Shown: positions 1 to 7,948, counted from the stretch's first letter. The stretch is DNA of 64,000 nucleotides from Exiguobacterium mexicanum (GCF_005960665.1 NZ_CP040676.1:754501-818500), one strand, 5' to 3'. The notes: a model not told the origin generated them from the letters alone. Made by a program: numbers and translations.

Positions 1-92
1 CAGTGTCACATTGAGATCCAATAGATAAACTACACACGTAGAAGCATACGTTACGATGCCTTCGGACGCGGGTTCGACTCCCGCCGTCTCCA
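1..92 (+). ncRNA. ssrA: tmRNA (ssrA), 3' end only
   Basis: The window opens inside the transfer-messenger RNA gene that rescues stalled ribosomes. The T-arm with GGTTCGACTCCC and the acceptor strand CCGTCTCCA at 69-92 are the standard tmRNA 3' end, and the upstream ACTACACACG segment also fits the family. The CCA tail is not encoded; T residues follow directly. The 5' part lies outside the window. A degraded second copy lies at 3745-3836, which marks this site as an integration hotspot. Confidence 0.9.
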
Positions 93-135
93 TTTTTTAG
101 CAGTCTGCAACGACTGTCATCAATGATTTTTAATG

Positions 136-173
136 AAGACCTTCTAATTTCATTGAGATTAGAAGGTCTTTTG
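136..173 (+). terminator. Terminator downstream of ssrA
   Basis: AAGACCTTCTAAT at 136-148 and ATTAGAAGGTCTT at 158-170 form a perfect 13-bp stem with a 9-nt loop and end in T residues. It is the likely end of the tmRNA transcript. Confidence 0.8.
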
Positions 174-222
174 ATGTTAGCGGAGCAACTCAATCACAAT
201 GAAATGAAAGCAGGTGAATCAA

Positions 223-378
223 ATGGGAAAATATCAGTTAGATACGAAAAGTAAAGTGGCTGCTGCCAAGTATCAAGACGGTAAAAAACCAGCTGTTTCG
301 AACAAAAAAGAGAAGATCAATCAGCTTCGAGAAGCATATTTGCAAAAGCAAAAAGAGAAGAAACAAGCTGGTGAGTGA
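223..378 (+). CDS. Small basic protein, 51 aa, unknown function
   Basis: This short frame begins at ATG 223 after AGGTGA (212-217) and encodes 51 residues beginning MGKYQLDTKSKVAAAKYQ. It is lysine- and glutamine-rich, and its second half looks like a single charged helix (KEKINQLREAYLQKQKEKKQ). There is no membrane segment and I recognise no family. The gene is flanked by a terminator on each side, so it is monocistronic. The ribosome site, flanking terminators and helix-like composition support a real gene. It lies in the tmRNA-linked accessory region; nucleic acid binding is possible but unproven. Confidence 0.6.
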   Translation: MGKYQLDTKSKVAAAKYQDGKKPAVSNKKEKINQLREAYLQKQKEKKQAGE

Positions 379-398
379 TCAAGAGGCGTTATAGCAAA

Positions 399-436
399 AA
401 AGGATTATTGAGTGATTGCTCAATAATCCTTTCTTT
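399..436. terminator. Terminator after the 51-aa gene
   Basis: AAAGGATTATTGAG (399-412) and CTCAATAATCCTTT (419-432) form a 14-bp stem with a 6-nt loop. A and T runs flank it, so it could work on either strand. Confidence 0.8.
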
Positions 437-567
437 GTGAACGTACGGTTCCATTATTTGGTTTTTTGAATGGTGTCAAAGGATTGAATATTACTTTGTT
501 GAATATAAACTATGAGCTATTTTAAAAATTGTCACGAAAATATATAACCATCATAGGAGGAATCATC

Positions 568-1176
568 ATGTCAAAAAAATCTACGGAATTAATTATAAAA
601 GGAGTCAAGAAGTATGGTCCGGCAGTAGGAAAGTTTGCACTTGAACATAAAAAAGAAATTGTTGGAGCAATTGGTGCATTTGGTGTAACGGAACGACTTA
701 AAAATCGTTCGAATAAAGAATCGAATCCTAAAAAACCAAAAGACAAAATCATGCATCCTCGAAAGAAGAGATATCAATATTATTTAACAGAGGTTGTTCC
801 TGCATTAAACACTCAAAATCGAGACGAATTGTTCCAGTACAAGTTAGAAGTGGAGCAATGCATTCAACAAATCAAATTCGAGCAGGCGCAGGACATCGTC
901 ATCAAAAAACAGATTCATGAGAGTCGGATAAAAGAGTGGGATGCAATCTTGTCTCAAATCGTGAGCCAGATGACCGTGAGAGATTATATGGAATATCTAA
1001 AGCTCTTTAACAATCCTGAATATCAAAGCGAGTACTTTAAAGGCTTTGAAGGAGATGTTGAGAAATTTAAAAAGCTAAATACTGTCGAACAGTATGATAC
1101 GTTAGTCCATTATATCCATGAAAAAACAAATATCGATATAGAACAAATCAAAAAAGAGTTTTCGGCTCCTGTTTGA
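568..1176 (+). CDS. Unknown protein, 202 aa, in tmRNA-linked accessory region
   Basis: I start this frame at ATG 568, six bases after TAGGAGG; the longer frame from 529 has no ribosome site. The product begins with MSKKSTELIIKGVKKYGPAV, then a glycine/alanine-rich stretch (about residues 28-40) that could be a short membrane-associated helix. A strongly basic linker follows (about 43-65), then a mostly helical, charged C-terminal region. I recognise no domain or catalytic motif. Base use is AT-richer than the core genome to the right, in keeping with acquired DNA. It lies between two terminator-like hairpins and is probably transcribed alone. Confidence 0.7.
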   Translation: MSKKSTELIIKGVKKYGPAVGKFALEHKKEIVGAIGAFGVTERLKNRSNKESNPKKPKDKIMHPRKKRYQYYLTEVVPALNTQNRDELFQYKLEVEQCIQQIKFEQAQDIVIKKQIHESRIKEWDAILSQIVSQMTVRDYMEYLKLFNNPEYQSEYFKGFEGDVEKFKKLNTVEQYDTLVHYIHEKTNIDIEQIKKEFSAPV

Positions 1177-1199
1177 TTCACCTTGATCCGTTCTTGTTC

Positions 1200-1233
1200 C
1201 TCATTCGTTATAATCGATGATGTAACGAATGAG
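1200..1233. promoter_or_regulatory. Inverted repeat enclosing a -10-like TATAAT
   Basis: CTCATTCGTTA (1200-1210) and TAACGAATGAG (1223-1233) form an 11-bp perfect inverted repeat. It encloses TATAAT (1209-1214) and ends against the start of the HNH gene. It lacks a following T run, so it is more like an operator or start-region hairpin than a terminator. No convincing -35 at the right spacing is visible. Confidence 0.4.
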
Positions 1234-1247
1234 TGGGGGTGAGGTCA

Positions 1248-2204
1248 TTGGGGTGGGATTTACGTGTTGCTGAGGCAAAAGACATCTACTTAACAGAAAC
1301 TGACTTATGGCGCTATACACAACAATTTTTAATGAATGCGACACATACGACGACGTACAAGCATATGCTTATGAAGGCGTTGCTCGAATGCACGACCGAA
1401 CTAAGTGATTCTGGTGTAGTGACGTTCGAGCAAATTTCAAGACACGTGACGAAGATGTATTGGAATTTGATTGTGAAACACGGATTGCGACAAGTGAATC
1501 AACTTGAGAAATTGAGCTCGGTCGAAAAAACGATGCTCACGTTTCAAGCGACACATGAAGTTCCGTCCACTTGGAACTTTGATCGTCTGCCGGTTCAGCA
1601 GCAACAACAATTGATTCGAAACGTGAATCAGTTCTATAAGAAGTACGTGTACGGATCGTTCTATACCTCGTTCGAGGGGACCGTCTATTCATTCAATCGG
1701 AAAGAAGAGTGGGTCAAACTTGTGCCAAGCTACGTCATCTTTTTTGAGAAATATAAACGGGTATTGATGAATGTTACGAATTATCAACTCGCCGTCTTTC
1801 TGGAAAAATACAATACACGCGAAGCGATGGAGCGAATCTTGAACAAAATCGAATTCGTCTCGGCTCGTCAATCGCTCGACGAGTTCAAACAAATTTTGCT
1901 GAGCCACGGTCATTCCGTCTGTTTTTATTGTATGAAGTCGCTCAAACAGATCCATGTCGACCATTTTATCCCGTGGTCTTACATACAGAATGATGTTCTA
2001 TGGAATTTTGTCCTCGCTTGTCCGACTTGTAATACGAGCAAGAACAATCGGATGGCGAAGGTTGATTATCTTTACGCGCTCGTGGAACGAAACCATGAGT
2101 TGCGAGTGGCAGAGCAGATGGAGACATACAAAGAGACGAAATTGATTCACCTGTATGACTATGCGGTGCAAAATGGGTTTGAAGCCAATTGGATGCCGAA
2201 GTAA
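1248..2204 (+). CDS. HNH endonuclease domain protein
   Basis: The protein (318 aa from TTG 1248, or 323 from GTG 1233) carries a C-terminal HNH nuclease module. CFYC is followed by VDHFIPWS and then NFVLACPTCNTSKNNR: two CxxC pairs around the DH metal/catalytic pair and the terminal N. The first ~215 residues look helical and match no domain I know. I prefer TTG 1248 because GGGGGTG lies 6 bases upstream. HNH proteins of this layout occur in restriction, homing and phage-conflict contexts; here it lies in the ssrA-linked accessory region without an obvious methylase or partner. DNA cleavage is likely from the motif, the biological role is unknown. Confidence 0.8.
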   Translation: MGWDLRVAEAKDIYLTETDLWRYTQQFLMNATHTTTYKHMLMKALLECTTELSDSGVVTFEQISRHVTKMYWNLIVKHGLRQVNQLEKLSSVEKTMLTFQATHEVPSTWNFDRLPVQQQQQLIRNVNQFYKKYVYGSFYTSFEGTVYSFNRKEEWVKLVPSYVIFFEKYKRVLMNVTNYQLAVFLEKYNTREAMERILNKIEFVSARQSLDEFKQILLSHGHSVCFYCMKSLKQIHVDHFIPWSYIQNDVLWNFVLACPTCNTSKNNRMAKVDYLYALVERNHELRVAEQMETYKETKLIHLYDYAVQNGFEANWMPK

Positions 2205-2255
2205 TTAAAATGAGTCGAACCTGATGTGTAAGGTTCGATTCATTTTAATTTTTTG
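2203..2255. terminator. Terminator after the HNH gene
   Basis: AATTAAAATGAGTCGAACCT (2203-2222) pairs with AGGTTCGATTCATTTTAATT (2231-2250), with one mismatch, and runs into T residues. It overlaps the stop codon region of the HNH gene. Confidence 0.85.
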
Positions 2256-2385
2256 ATTATTCCTTCTTACATAATTTTTTTCAGAACACGTCCAAAAGGA
2301 TACAGAGATTGGATGAGTATTTAATCCGATAATTTTCCCATAAATTGTATGATAAACTGAAGAGAAGAAGATTGTGAGGGTAACA

Positions 2386-2868
2386 ATGATGAATATTCAT
2401 TTTGAAAAGATGGACGAAAGAGAACTTACTTCTTATTTGACGTGGTTGATTGATGATTATGCGAACGACGTCGCCCGCAATTATCAATTACCTGCTACAC
2501 TGGCGCAAGAAGAGTCGACGCAATTGATTCGTAGCCTGTTTCCAGACAATCAACCGACTGAGGGACAAACAGTCGTCCATGTGATGGACGGTGCGACGCG
2601 AGTCGGGATTTTATGGTACGCCTTTCAGGAAGAATCAAAACGTGTCTTCATTTATCATGTTTGGATGCACGAAGCCTATCGCGGACGCGGATATGCGACG
2701 GCGGCATTGCAACGACTGGAGACGGTTGCAGCACAAGAACTAGGGGCGACTTCGATTGGGCTGAGTGTATTTGGCTCAAATCCGGATGCTCAGCGATTTT
2801 ATGCACGCCTCGGATTCCAACAAACTTCGATTGCGATGAATAAGCGTTTGGGAGAGGTGTCGAGGTGA
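2386..2868 (+). CDS. GNAT family N-acetyltransferase
   Basis: This 160-aa protein has the GNAT fold pattern. The acetyl-CoA pyrophosphate loop is visible as YRGRGYATAAL (about residues 107-117), preceded by the beta-strand VFIYHVWMHE and followed by GLSVFGSNPDAQRFYARLGF, the usual motif B. I place the start at ATG 2386 behind GAGGG; ATG 2389 is equally possible. The substrate cannot be told from sequence. The stop overlaps the next gene's GTG by four bases (GTGA), so the two are translationally coupled. Confidence 0.85.
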   Translation: MMNIHFEKMDERELTSYLTWLIDDYANDVARNYQLPATLAQEESTQLIRSLFPDNQPTEGQTVVHVMDGATRVGILWYAFQEESKRVFIYHVWMHEAYRGRGYATAALQRLETVAAQELGATSIGLSVFGSNPDAQRFYARLGFQQTSIAMNKRLGEVSR

Positions 2869-3512
2869 GGCGCTTTTGGAAAGGGACATTAATTGCGATT
2901 GGGGTGCTTGCCGTAGGGATGGGAGGACTCGCTTTTATGTTCAATCAGTCGATGCAGTCCGATTCCGATGAAGAAGCAAAAGCAATCCAACTCGCTGAGC
3001 CGTATGTAGCGGAGCGTTTCGACAATGCCGAATTGACGACAGAGGTCACGTTCGACAACATGGGAAATTTCCCGTTCGAATACGCGGCGACTGCAGTTGA
3101 TTCCGTGACAGGGACCGAGTTTTTCGTCTATGCGGATGAGACGACAGGGGAAGTCGTCGACACGTTTCTCGCATCGAAATGGGAAGACGACGTGACGGAT
3201 GCCATCGAAGATTCGGTCATGACGGCGTTTGGAAGCGACGTCACGTACGACGTTTTTTACGATGAGGTAGCCGTACGACAACTAGACGCCTCAGCAGCAA
3301 ATCCGTTTGCCTATAAAACGGCTGACGTCGTACCGACAATCCTGATGACGATTCATCGGGAGCCAGCATCAGGGGACGAGGCACTCGTCCGCACTTGGAT
3401 GACAGCGCTAAAAGAGAGCGATATGTTACGCCGTGCGGAAGTTCATGTCGACTACGTCGCTAAAAACGGAGAGATCCTTAATGACGGTACCCCATTAATT
3501 CTATCGTTCTAA
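2865..3512 (+). CDS. Membrane-anchored extracytoplasmic protein, unknown function
   Basis: A 215-aa protein with one N-terminal hydrophobic anchor (about residues 8-27, GTLIAIGVLAVGMGGLAFMF), followed by an acidic, mostly extracytoplasmic domain. There is no lipobox cysteine. The body has PepSY-like alternation (FEYAATAVDSVTGTEFFVYADETTGEVVDTF), which suggests a small beta-rich domain, but I cannot assign the family. The GTG start overlaps the acetyltransferase stop, so both probably come from one transcript ending at the terminator at 3516-3550. Confidence 0.7.
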   Translation: MRRFWKGTLIAIGVLAVGMGGLAFMFNQSMQSDSDEEAKAIQLAEPYVAERFDNAELTTEVTFDNMGNFPFEYAATAVDSVTGTEFFVYADETTGEVVDTFLASKWEDDVTDAIEDSVMTAFGSDVTYDVFYDEVAVRQLDASAANPFAYKTADVVPTILMTIHREPASGDEALVRTWMTALKESDMLRRAEVHVDYVAKNGEILNDGTPLILSF

Positions 3513-3515
3513 TGA

Positions 3516-3550
3516 AAAACCACTTTCTGCGAGCAGGAAGTGGTTTTGTT
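3516..3550 (+). terminator. Terminator of the GNAT/membrane protein pair
   Basis: AAAACCACTTTCTGC (3516-3530) pairs with GCAGGAAGTGGTTTT (3533-3547), one mismatch, followed by T residues. Confidence 0.85.
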
Positions 3551-3560
3551 CAGTTTATCG

Positions 3561-3718
3561 TCACCACAAGTTAAACAAATCCGCCACAATCGCATCACTG
3601 CCATCTTGGAACATGAACAAGCCGAGTGCGATTAACAGACCTCCGATGACGAGTGATCTGAACCGGATGAGTCCGTTCATGACTTTTTAATTAGGCTACG
3701 AATCACGAGTCATCTACC
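3561..3718 (-). pseudogene. Degraded copy of the small membrane protein gene at 8215-8406
   Basis: This stretch matches 8215-8372 closely, from the shared stop codon (TCACCACAAGTTAAA on the plus strand) up to about 3718, where the match ends abruptly. The reading frame is broken. One base is lost relative to the intact gene where it reads AAAAAGAACACG, and a TGA replaces a glycine codon upstream. Only the C-terminal two thirds remain. It lies directly before the tmRNA remnant, and its orientation matches the intact copy. Confidence 0.85.
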
Positions 3719-3744
3719 TTGATTCGACAACGCCTGTTTATCGA

Positions 3745-3836
3745 CAGTATCATATTGAGACTTAATCGATAAACTACACACGAAGAAGTATGCGTTAACG
3801 ATATCTTCGGACGCGGGTTCGACTCACGCCGTCACT
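3745..3836 (+). pseudogene. ssrA: Degraded second copy of the tmRNA 3' end (old attachment site)
   Basis: The sequence repeats positions 1-92 with scattered changes. GATAAACTACACACG, CTTCGGACGCGGGTTCGACTC and CGCCGTC are kept. The T-arm carries an A that breaks the G-C pairing (ACTCACGCC instead of ACTCCCGCC) and the acceptor strand reads GTCACTA instead of GTCTCCA, so it cannot form a working tmRNA end. Duplicated ssrA 3' ends are the usual scar of integrase-driven insertion. The left limit of the repeat is unknown because the intact copy is cut by the window edge. Confidence 0.85.
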
Positions 3837-3936
3837 ATTATTTTTTGGCTAGAGCTTATCTTTATGTGACTATCCTGTTTTTATTATCTATGCAATTCTA
3901 AGAATAGCGGCAGTATGCTCTTAATGGGATTTGATG

Positions 3937-3942
3937 TATAAT
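3937..3942 (+). promoter_or_regulatory. Candidate -10 box of the AT-rich four-gene operon
   Basis: TATAAT at 3937-3942 lies 36 bases before the GTG start of the first gene, within the gene-free stretch after the tmRNA remnant. No good -35 lies 16-18 bases upstream, so only the -10 is supported. Confidence 0.4.
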
Positions 3943-3978
3943 TAATTCTGAAAAGTATAAAATTGGTAGGTGATTATT

Positions 3979-5049
3979 GTGGAGACTAAAGTCACTAATT
4001 CAGTTTCAATTGATGCGAAAGAGTCAAAGCGAAATCTTGATACTAATGCTTCAGCTTCTGCATTTGGATGGGAGTTTCAAACAAATGCTGCTATATACCT
4101 TGCTTTTCAACATATTAAATCTTTTACTGAATTAAAAGTTGAAGGAGAAATTGACGACATTGAAGTTTATTTTAAAGACAAACCCCCGATTATTGCTCAG
4201 GTGAAATCTCAAGAAAATCCTGAACCTAATACTAATACTTTGAAGTCACTTAGAGGCGGATTTAAAACACTTATAAACGCCACTAATAAAACAAATTATT
4301 CAGAATTAATTTATATAAGTAATATAAATAATCCTCTATCAGATAAAAAAGTTGCTATTTATTTTGGAAAACTATCCAAATTCTCTTACACTGAGCTTCC
4401 AAAAACCGCTAGTGAAATTATCGATAAGCATTTTGATAGTGTAGTTAAAAAGGAGAAACTTGTGATTGATAAATTTAGAAAAGATAAATTCTCACTTTTA
4501 ACCATTCCTTATTTTGGTGCTGATCTTCCCACTAGATATAGAATTATGATTGAAACAATAAATAGATTTTTAGAAAAAAATAATATCAGAAGCTATATAG
4601 GAGAAGACATTCTACATTTTTTACAAAAAGAATTTTTTACTAATTCTACTATAAAACACGTTAATTTAAAAAAAGAGGATATAGTTTGGCCAATTATAGT
4701 TTTAGGTTCTTTAAACCTTACTGATAATTTACTTGAGGATTTTGATCAAGGTTGTGCTAACGAAATACAGGAAAAATATAATGAATACATCAACAAGCAA
4801 ACTCATAAATTCGGATTAATTACAAAGGTAATGAGTGAATTTAATACTTATCGATTAGAAAATACGACTCTAGGACAATCCCTCAAAAAAATCATTCCAC
4901 AATTTATAGAAAGTAAGTGGACGATTTTTATAGAGGAAATTAATTGTGAAAATAAAGAAGTGGAAGAATATTTAATAAAAATCATTATAAATTTAATAAT
5001 TTATGATCGATTTAAAATTGAAAAAATTAAGGAGGCAACAAACTTATGA
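3979..5049 (+). CDS. PD-(D/E)XK (Cap4/DUF4297-like) nuclease-like effector of an ABC-three-component type system
   Basis: I start at GTG 3979, seven bases after AGGTG; GTG 3970 in the same frame overlaps that site. The 356-aa product has an N-terminal motif set typical of restriction-like nucleases fused to conflict-system effectors: GWEFQTNAAIYLAF (about 31-44), VEGEIDDIEVYF (about 54-65) with the acidic residues, and IIAQVKS (about 71-77) with the Q-x-K. This matches the FxFQ...E..D(D)...QxK pattern I know from DUF4297/Cap4-type domains. The rest is helical and of unknown family, possibly the partner-binding C-terminal domain. Its stop overlaps the ATPase start (ATGA). The family call is by motif only. 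I infer DNA cleavage released by the ATPase partner. Confidence 0.7.
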   Translation: METKVTNSVSIDAKESKRNLDTNASASAFGWEFQTNAAIYLAFQHIKSFTELKVEGEIDDIEVYFKDKPPIIAQVKSQENPEPNTNTLKSLRGGFKTLINATNKTNYSELIYISNINNPLSDKKVAIYFGKLSKFSYTELPKTASEIIDKHFDSVVKKEKLVIDKFRKDKFSLLTIPYFGADLPTRYRIMIETINRFLEKNNIRSYIGEDILHFLQKEFFTNSTIKHVNLKKEDIVWPIIVLGSLNLTDNLLEDFDQGCANEIQEKYNEYINKQTHKFGLITKVMSEFNTYRLENTTLGQSLKKIIPQFIESKWTIFIEEINCENKEVEEYLIKIIINLIIYDRFKIEKIKEATNL

Positions 5050-6524
5050 AGTTTATAAGTTTGATATTAGAGGTTAAAGGAAATCGCAAAAGATTTGATT
5101 TTTGTCTGAAAAATCAAATCTATAGTTCGAAAAATAGTGTAGGGAAGTCAACTTTAACTAGACTATTATTTTATTCCCTAGGTTATCCCGTTCCAGGAAC
5201 AAAGAAATTCAATTTTAATAATTGTATAACTAGAATATCTTTTCGAAGAAACTCGGACATTATTGAAATGGAAAGAGATGGTAATTTAATAAAAACAGTT
5301 GTAAATAAAATAGACTTCAAACATTTTATAGTACCTCAACAAGAGTTGGAATTGTTGAGTTTTGTATGGGGGAGTAAGAACAGAGAAGTCCTAAAGAATA
5401 TCATTGGTGCTATTTATTTTGATCAAGAGAAAGGATGGACTTTATTAAATAGAGGCAAAGTTATTGGAAACATACAGTTTAATATTGATGAATTAATTAG
5501 AGGCTTGTCTTCAACAGACGTTTCTGAACTGAGTATAGAGAAAAATAGTATTGAAGCAGAGATAAGAAAGTATGAATACTTGAAGAATATACTAGAATAT
5601 AAAAATCAAATTAGCAATTCTGAAAGTAAACACCTTTATATGAATCGTAGCGAAGAACTTTATACGCGATTAAGTCAATTTGAGATTGAAAGAAAAGCAA
5701 TTGTAAAAGAAATTCAATCGATAAAAGTAGCTGCTAAAGATAATGAAAGTTTTTTGAAATATATTGAAAGTATGAAAATATACGTTAAAAATCCTGACTC
5801 TCTATCAGATGAAATTATTCCTGTTTCGAAATCTACTATTTTATATTTTCATGAAACTCAAGAGTATTTAGAAACTCAATTGAAAATTGAACAAATCAAT
5901 CTTGCAAATAAAGACCAAGAAATAAAAAAAATGCATTTTCAACTTCAAGAGTACGGTGCCCAACTTAATGTTCAAACTGAAATTGAAAGATTTAATCAAA
6001 ACGTCCTCTCTTTAAATTTCGACTATACTCGAGTTGATAAAATAATTCATGATTTAAAAAAAAGTAAATCAAAAATTGAAAAGGACATAAAAGAAATTAC
6101 GTTAAGTAACAATGAATTAATTAGTAAAATTCAAAGGACTATAAATGATTATTTGGTTCGACTTGAAGCGGTTGAATATATTAATGCAAATTCTAATTTT
6201 CTATTTACCTCTGATTTAAAATCTTTAAGTGGAGCAGTATTGCACAAATTAGTTTTTGCTTATAAGATGGCTTATGTTAAGTCTATAGAAAATTATTTGA
6301 ATGTCCGCTTGCCTATAGTATTAGACTCCCCAACCGGTAGAGAGCTGAATTCTGAAAATATCGACAAGATGTTTGATATTATAAAAAGTGATTTTTCAGA
6401 AAATCAGATTATTATTGCATCAATTCATAGTAAGGTTTTAGATGATGATAAAAAAGTTATTCAAATTAATGAATATTTAATGGAAAATGCGAGTTCTTTA
6501 TTAACCGTAGATAAAGAGAATTGA
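5046..6524 (+). CDS. SMC/ABC-type ATPase with coiled coil, conflict-system sensor/motor
   Basis: This 492-aa protein is an ABC ATPase of the SMC-like class. Walker A is NSVGKST (residues 30-36). A long charged, probably coiled-coil region spans about 150-370. The signature LSG lies at 394-396, Walker B IVLDSP at about 424-429, and the H-loop IIIASIHS has His at about 461. The DSPTGREL wording after Walker B is typical of ATPases in ABC-three-component and Lamassu-like defence loci. Start ATG 5046 overlaps the upstream stop and has AAGGAGG 9 bases before it, so translation is coupled. It is shorter than most Lamassu LmuB proteins. Function as DNA- or phage-sensing ATPase is inferred from the family and the neighbours. 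Confidence 0.8.
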   Translation: MKFISLILEVKGNRKRFDFCLKNQIYSSKNSVGKSTLTRLLFYSLGYPVPGTKKFNFNNCITRISFRRNSDIIEMERDGNLIKTVVNKIDFKHFIVPQQELELLSFVWGSKNREVLKNIIGAIYFDQEKGWTLLNRGKVIGNIQFNIDELIRGLSSTDVSELSIEKNSIEAEIRKYEYLKNILEYKNQISNSESKHLYMNRSEELYTRLSQFEIERKAIVKEIQSIKVAAKDNESFLKYIESMKIYVKNPDSLSDEIIPVSKSTILYFHETQEYLETQLKIEQINLANKDQEIKKMHFQLQEYGAQLNVQTEIERFNQNVLSLNFDYTRVDKIIHDLKKSKSKIEKDIKEITLSNNELISKIQRTINDYLVRLEAVEYINANSNFLFTSDLKSLSGAVLHKLVFAYKMAYVKSIENYLNVRLPIVLDSPTGRELNSENIDKMFDIIKSDFSENQIIIASIHSKVLDDDKKVIQINEYLMENASSLLTVDKEN

Positions 6525-6568
6525 CATTCAAATTACTATAGGAAATTTTGAATTGGGAGGTTGAAAAG

Positions 6569-7558
6569 TTGAAAGAAGTATTATATTACCCTAATTTTTA
6601 CATAGAAAATGAAAGATGGTTAAAATTCGCACTTTTATATTTAGGTAATGTTGTGACTATTGTTCCTAGTAATGCTTCTGAGATACCTCTGTCTAAAAAT
6701 CAAGAGATCGTTTTAAAAGAGACTGATATTTTTTCAACCCATTCTCCAAGCTCAGATGAAATAAAAGAAGCTACTGCAGATATTGGAGATTTAATATCTA
6801 GGGTAAAAACAAATCCATTTTTAAATAATGACAGCAATAACTGGCGCAATCTAGATTCGGAGTTCATGGAGATTTATTTTGGGAAAATGGTTCATAACTT
6901 TCAAGATGTTTTACTAGAAAATAAATGGGCTAAAAGAACCAGTAATGGATTAATAATAAACAGCGATTTAGCAAACGCTTATATGACTTTATTGGCTAAT
7001 AGTATTTCAAGTAATCGAAGTATTTCAACTATATCTGATAAAAACGCGAAGATAGAATATGATAGAGTAAATCGTATGATTTATAGTAAACCGAATGTGA
7101 AATTTAGGTCGAATTTAGAAAATGTAAAAACATTGAAAAGTAATATTGAAATCTCTTTGCCTAAAAATATTGATAATATACCTATCGAAAGAATAATTGA
7201 ATTTCGAAATAGCCCGCAAAACAAAAGAAGTTTAAATGAATTTCATAAGGCATTGGAATTAATCAATAGTATAAATGCTAAGACACCCGAAAATTATATT
7301 GTCGACGCAAAAGAAAGGTTAATAGATGCCAAGGGGAAATACATGAGTAATTTAGGAGTTTGTTTCTCTATAATAGCAATGCCTGCAATAAGTATGTATC
7401 AGCTTATTGATGGAGATAGTTCTAATTTAGACTTTTTAAAAGATGTATTAGGTATGAGTGTTTTTCCGGAGCCGAAAGTCGTATATGGACAAATTAAGGG
7501 ATTCAGTAGCTCAGCTAAAGCAATTAGTTATTTAACTGAGATAGAAGGGTTTAAATAA
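6569..7558 (+). CDS. DUF6236-like protein, third component of the operon
   Basis: I start at TTG 6569, 8 bases after GGGAGG (6555-6560); the longer frame from 6548 overlaps that site. The 329-aa product begins MKEVLYYPNFYIENERWLKFALLYLG, which resembles the opening (yP...i...Wlk.alLyw..v..ivP) I associate with DUF6236 proteins. The rest is helical, with charged stretches and no catalytic motif. It follows the ATPase gene by 44 bases and shares its AT-rich composition. In three-component systems such a gene would bridge ATPase and effector. The family call is from memory of the pattern, the role is inference. Confidence 0.6.
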   Translation: MKEVLYYPNFYIENERWLKFALLYLGNVVTIVPSNASEIPLSKNQEIVLKETDIFSTHSPSSDEIKEATADIGDLISRVKTNPFLNNDSNNWRNLDSEFMEIYFGKMVHNFQDVLLENKWAKRTSNGLIINSDLANAYMTLLANSISSNRSISTISDKNAKIEYDRVNRMIYSKPNVKFRSNLENVKTLKSNIEISLPKNIDNIPIERIIEFRNSPQNKRSLNEFHKALELINSINAKTPENYIVDAKERLIDAKGKYMSNLGVCFSIIAMPAISMYQLIDGDSSNLDFLKDVLGMSVFPEPKVVYGQIKGFSSSAKAISYLTEIEGFK

Positions 7559-7600
7559 TCTTTTTATTATTAATCTAAAATTTATTAGGGGGCGGTTTCC

Positions 7601-7948
7601 TTGAGAAAAATTACTATAGTGACTACGCTTATACAATATTTATCGTATCTCTTAGACAATAAGGTGGTATTTAGTGTTAAGGAGGTTAACGATCACATTG
7701 AAAAGAAAGATGTAATTGATTGGCTTGAAAAAGAATTTCCTCATGGTTCTGAAAACGGATTAGATTTTAGTTTGTGGAGAGATAACCATAAGAGTTGGCT
7801 ACATGATGAACTATATTCTATCTGGGGTGGATATGTTGGGCAGGAGCGTAGGAAATGGGGGATTGAACACAATGGACTTTGTTTGTTAATAAGTTGGTCA
7901 ATTGAAGTTATTAGGGATCCTGCTACAAATGACGGAGAAGTTGATTAA
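7601..7948 (+). CDS. Unknown 115-aa protein, fourth gene of the operon
   Basis: TTG start at 7601 behind AGGGGGCGG. The product is 115 aa and acidic, rich in tryptophan and charged residues in its middle (DFSLWRDNHKSWLHDELYSIWGGYVGQERRKWG), without membrane segments. I recognise no family. It follows the DUF6236-like gene by 42 bases, with no terminator between, and has the same AT-rich composition, so it is probably co-transcribed. It could be an accessory subunit, an immunity factor or a passenger. The hairpin at 8124-8169 may end the transcript. Confidence 0.6.
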   Translation: MRKITIVTTLIQYLSYLLDNKVVFSVKEVNDHIEKKDVIDWLEKEFPHGSENGLDFSLWRDNHKSWLHDELYSIWGGYVGQERRKWGIEHNGLCLLISWSIEVIRDPATNDGEVD

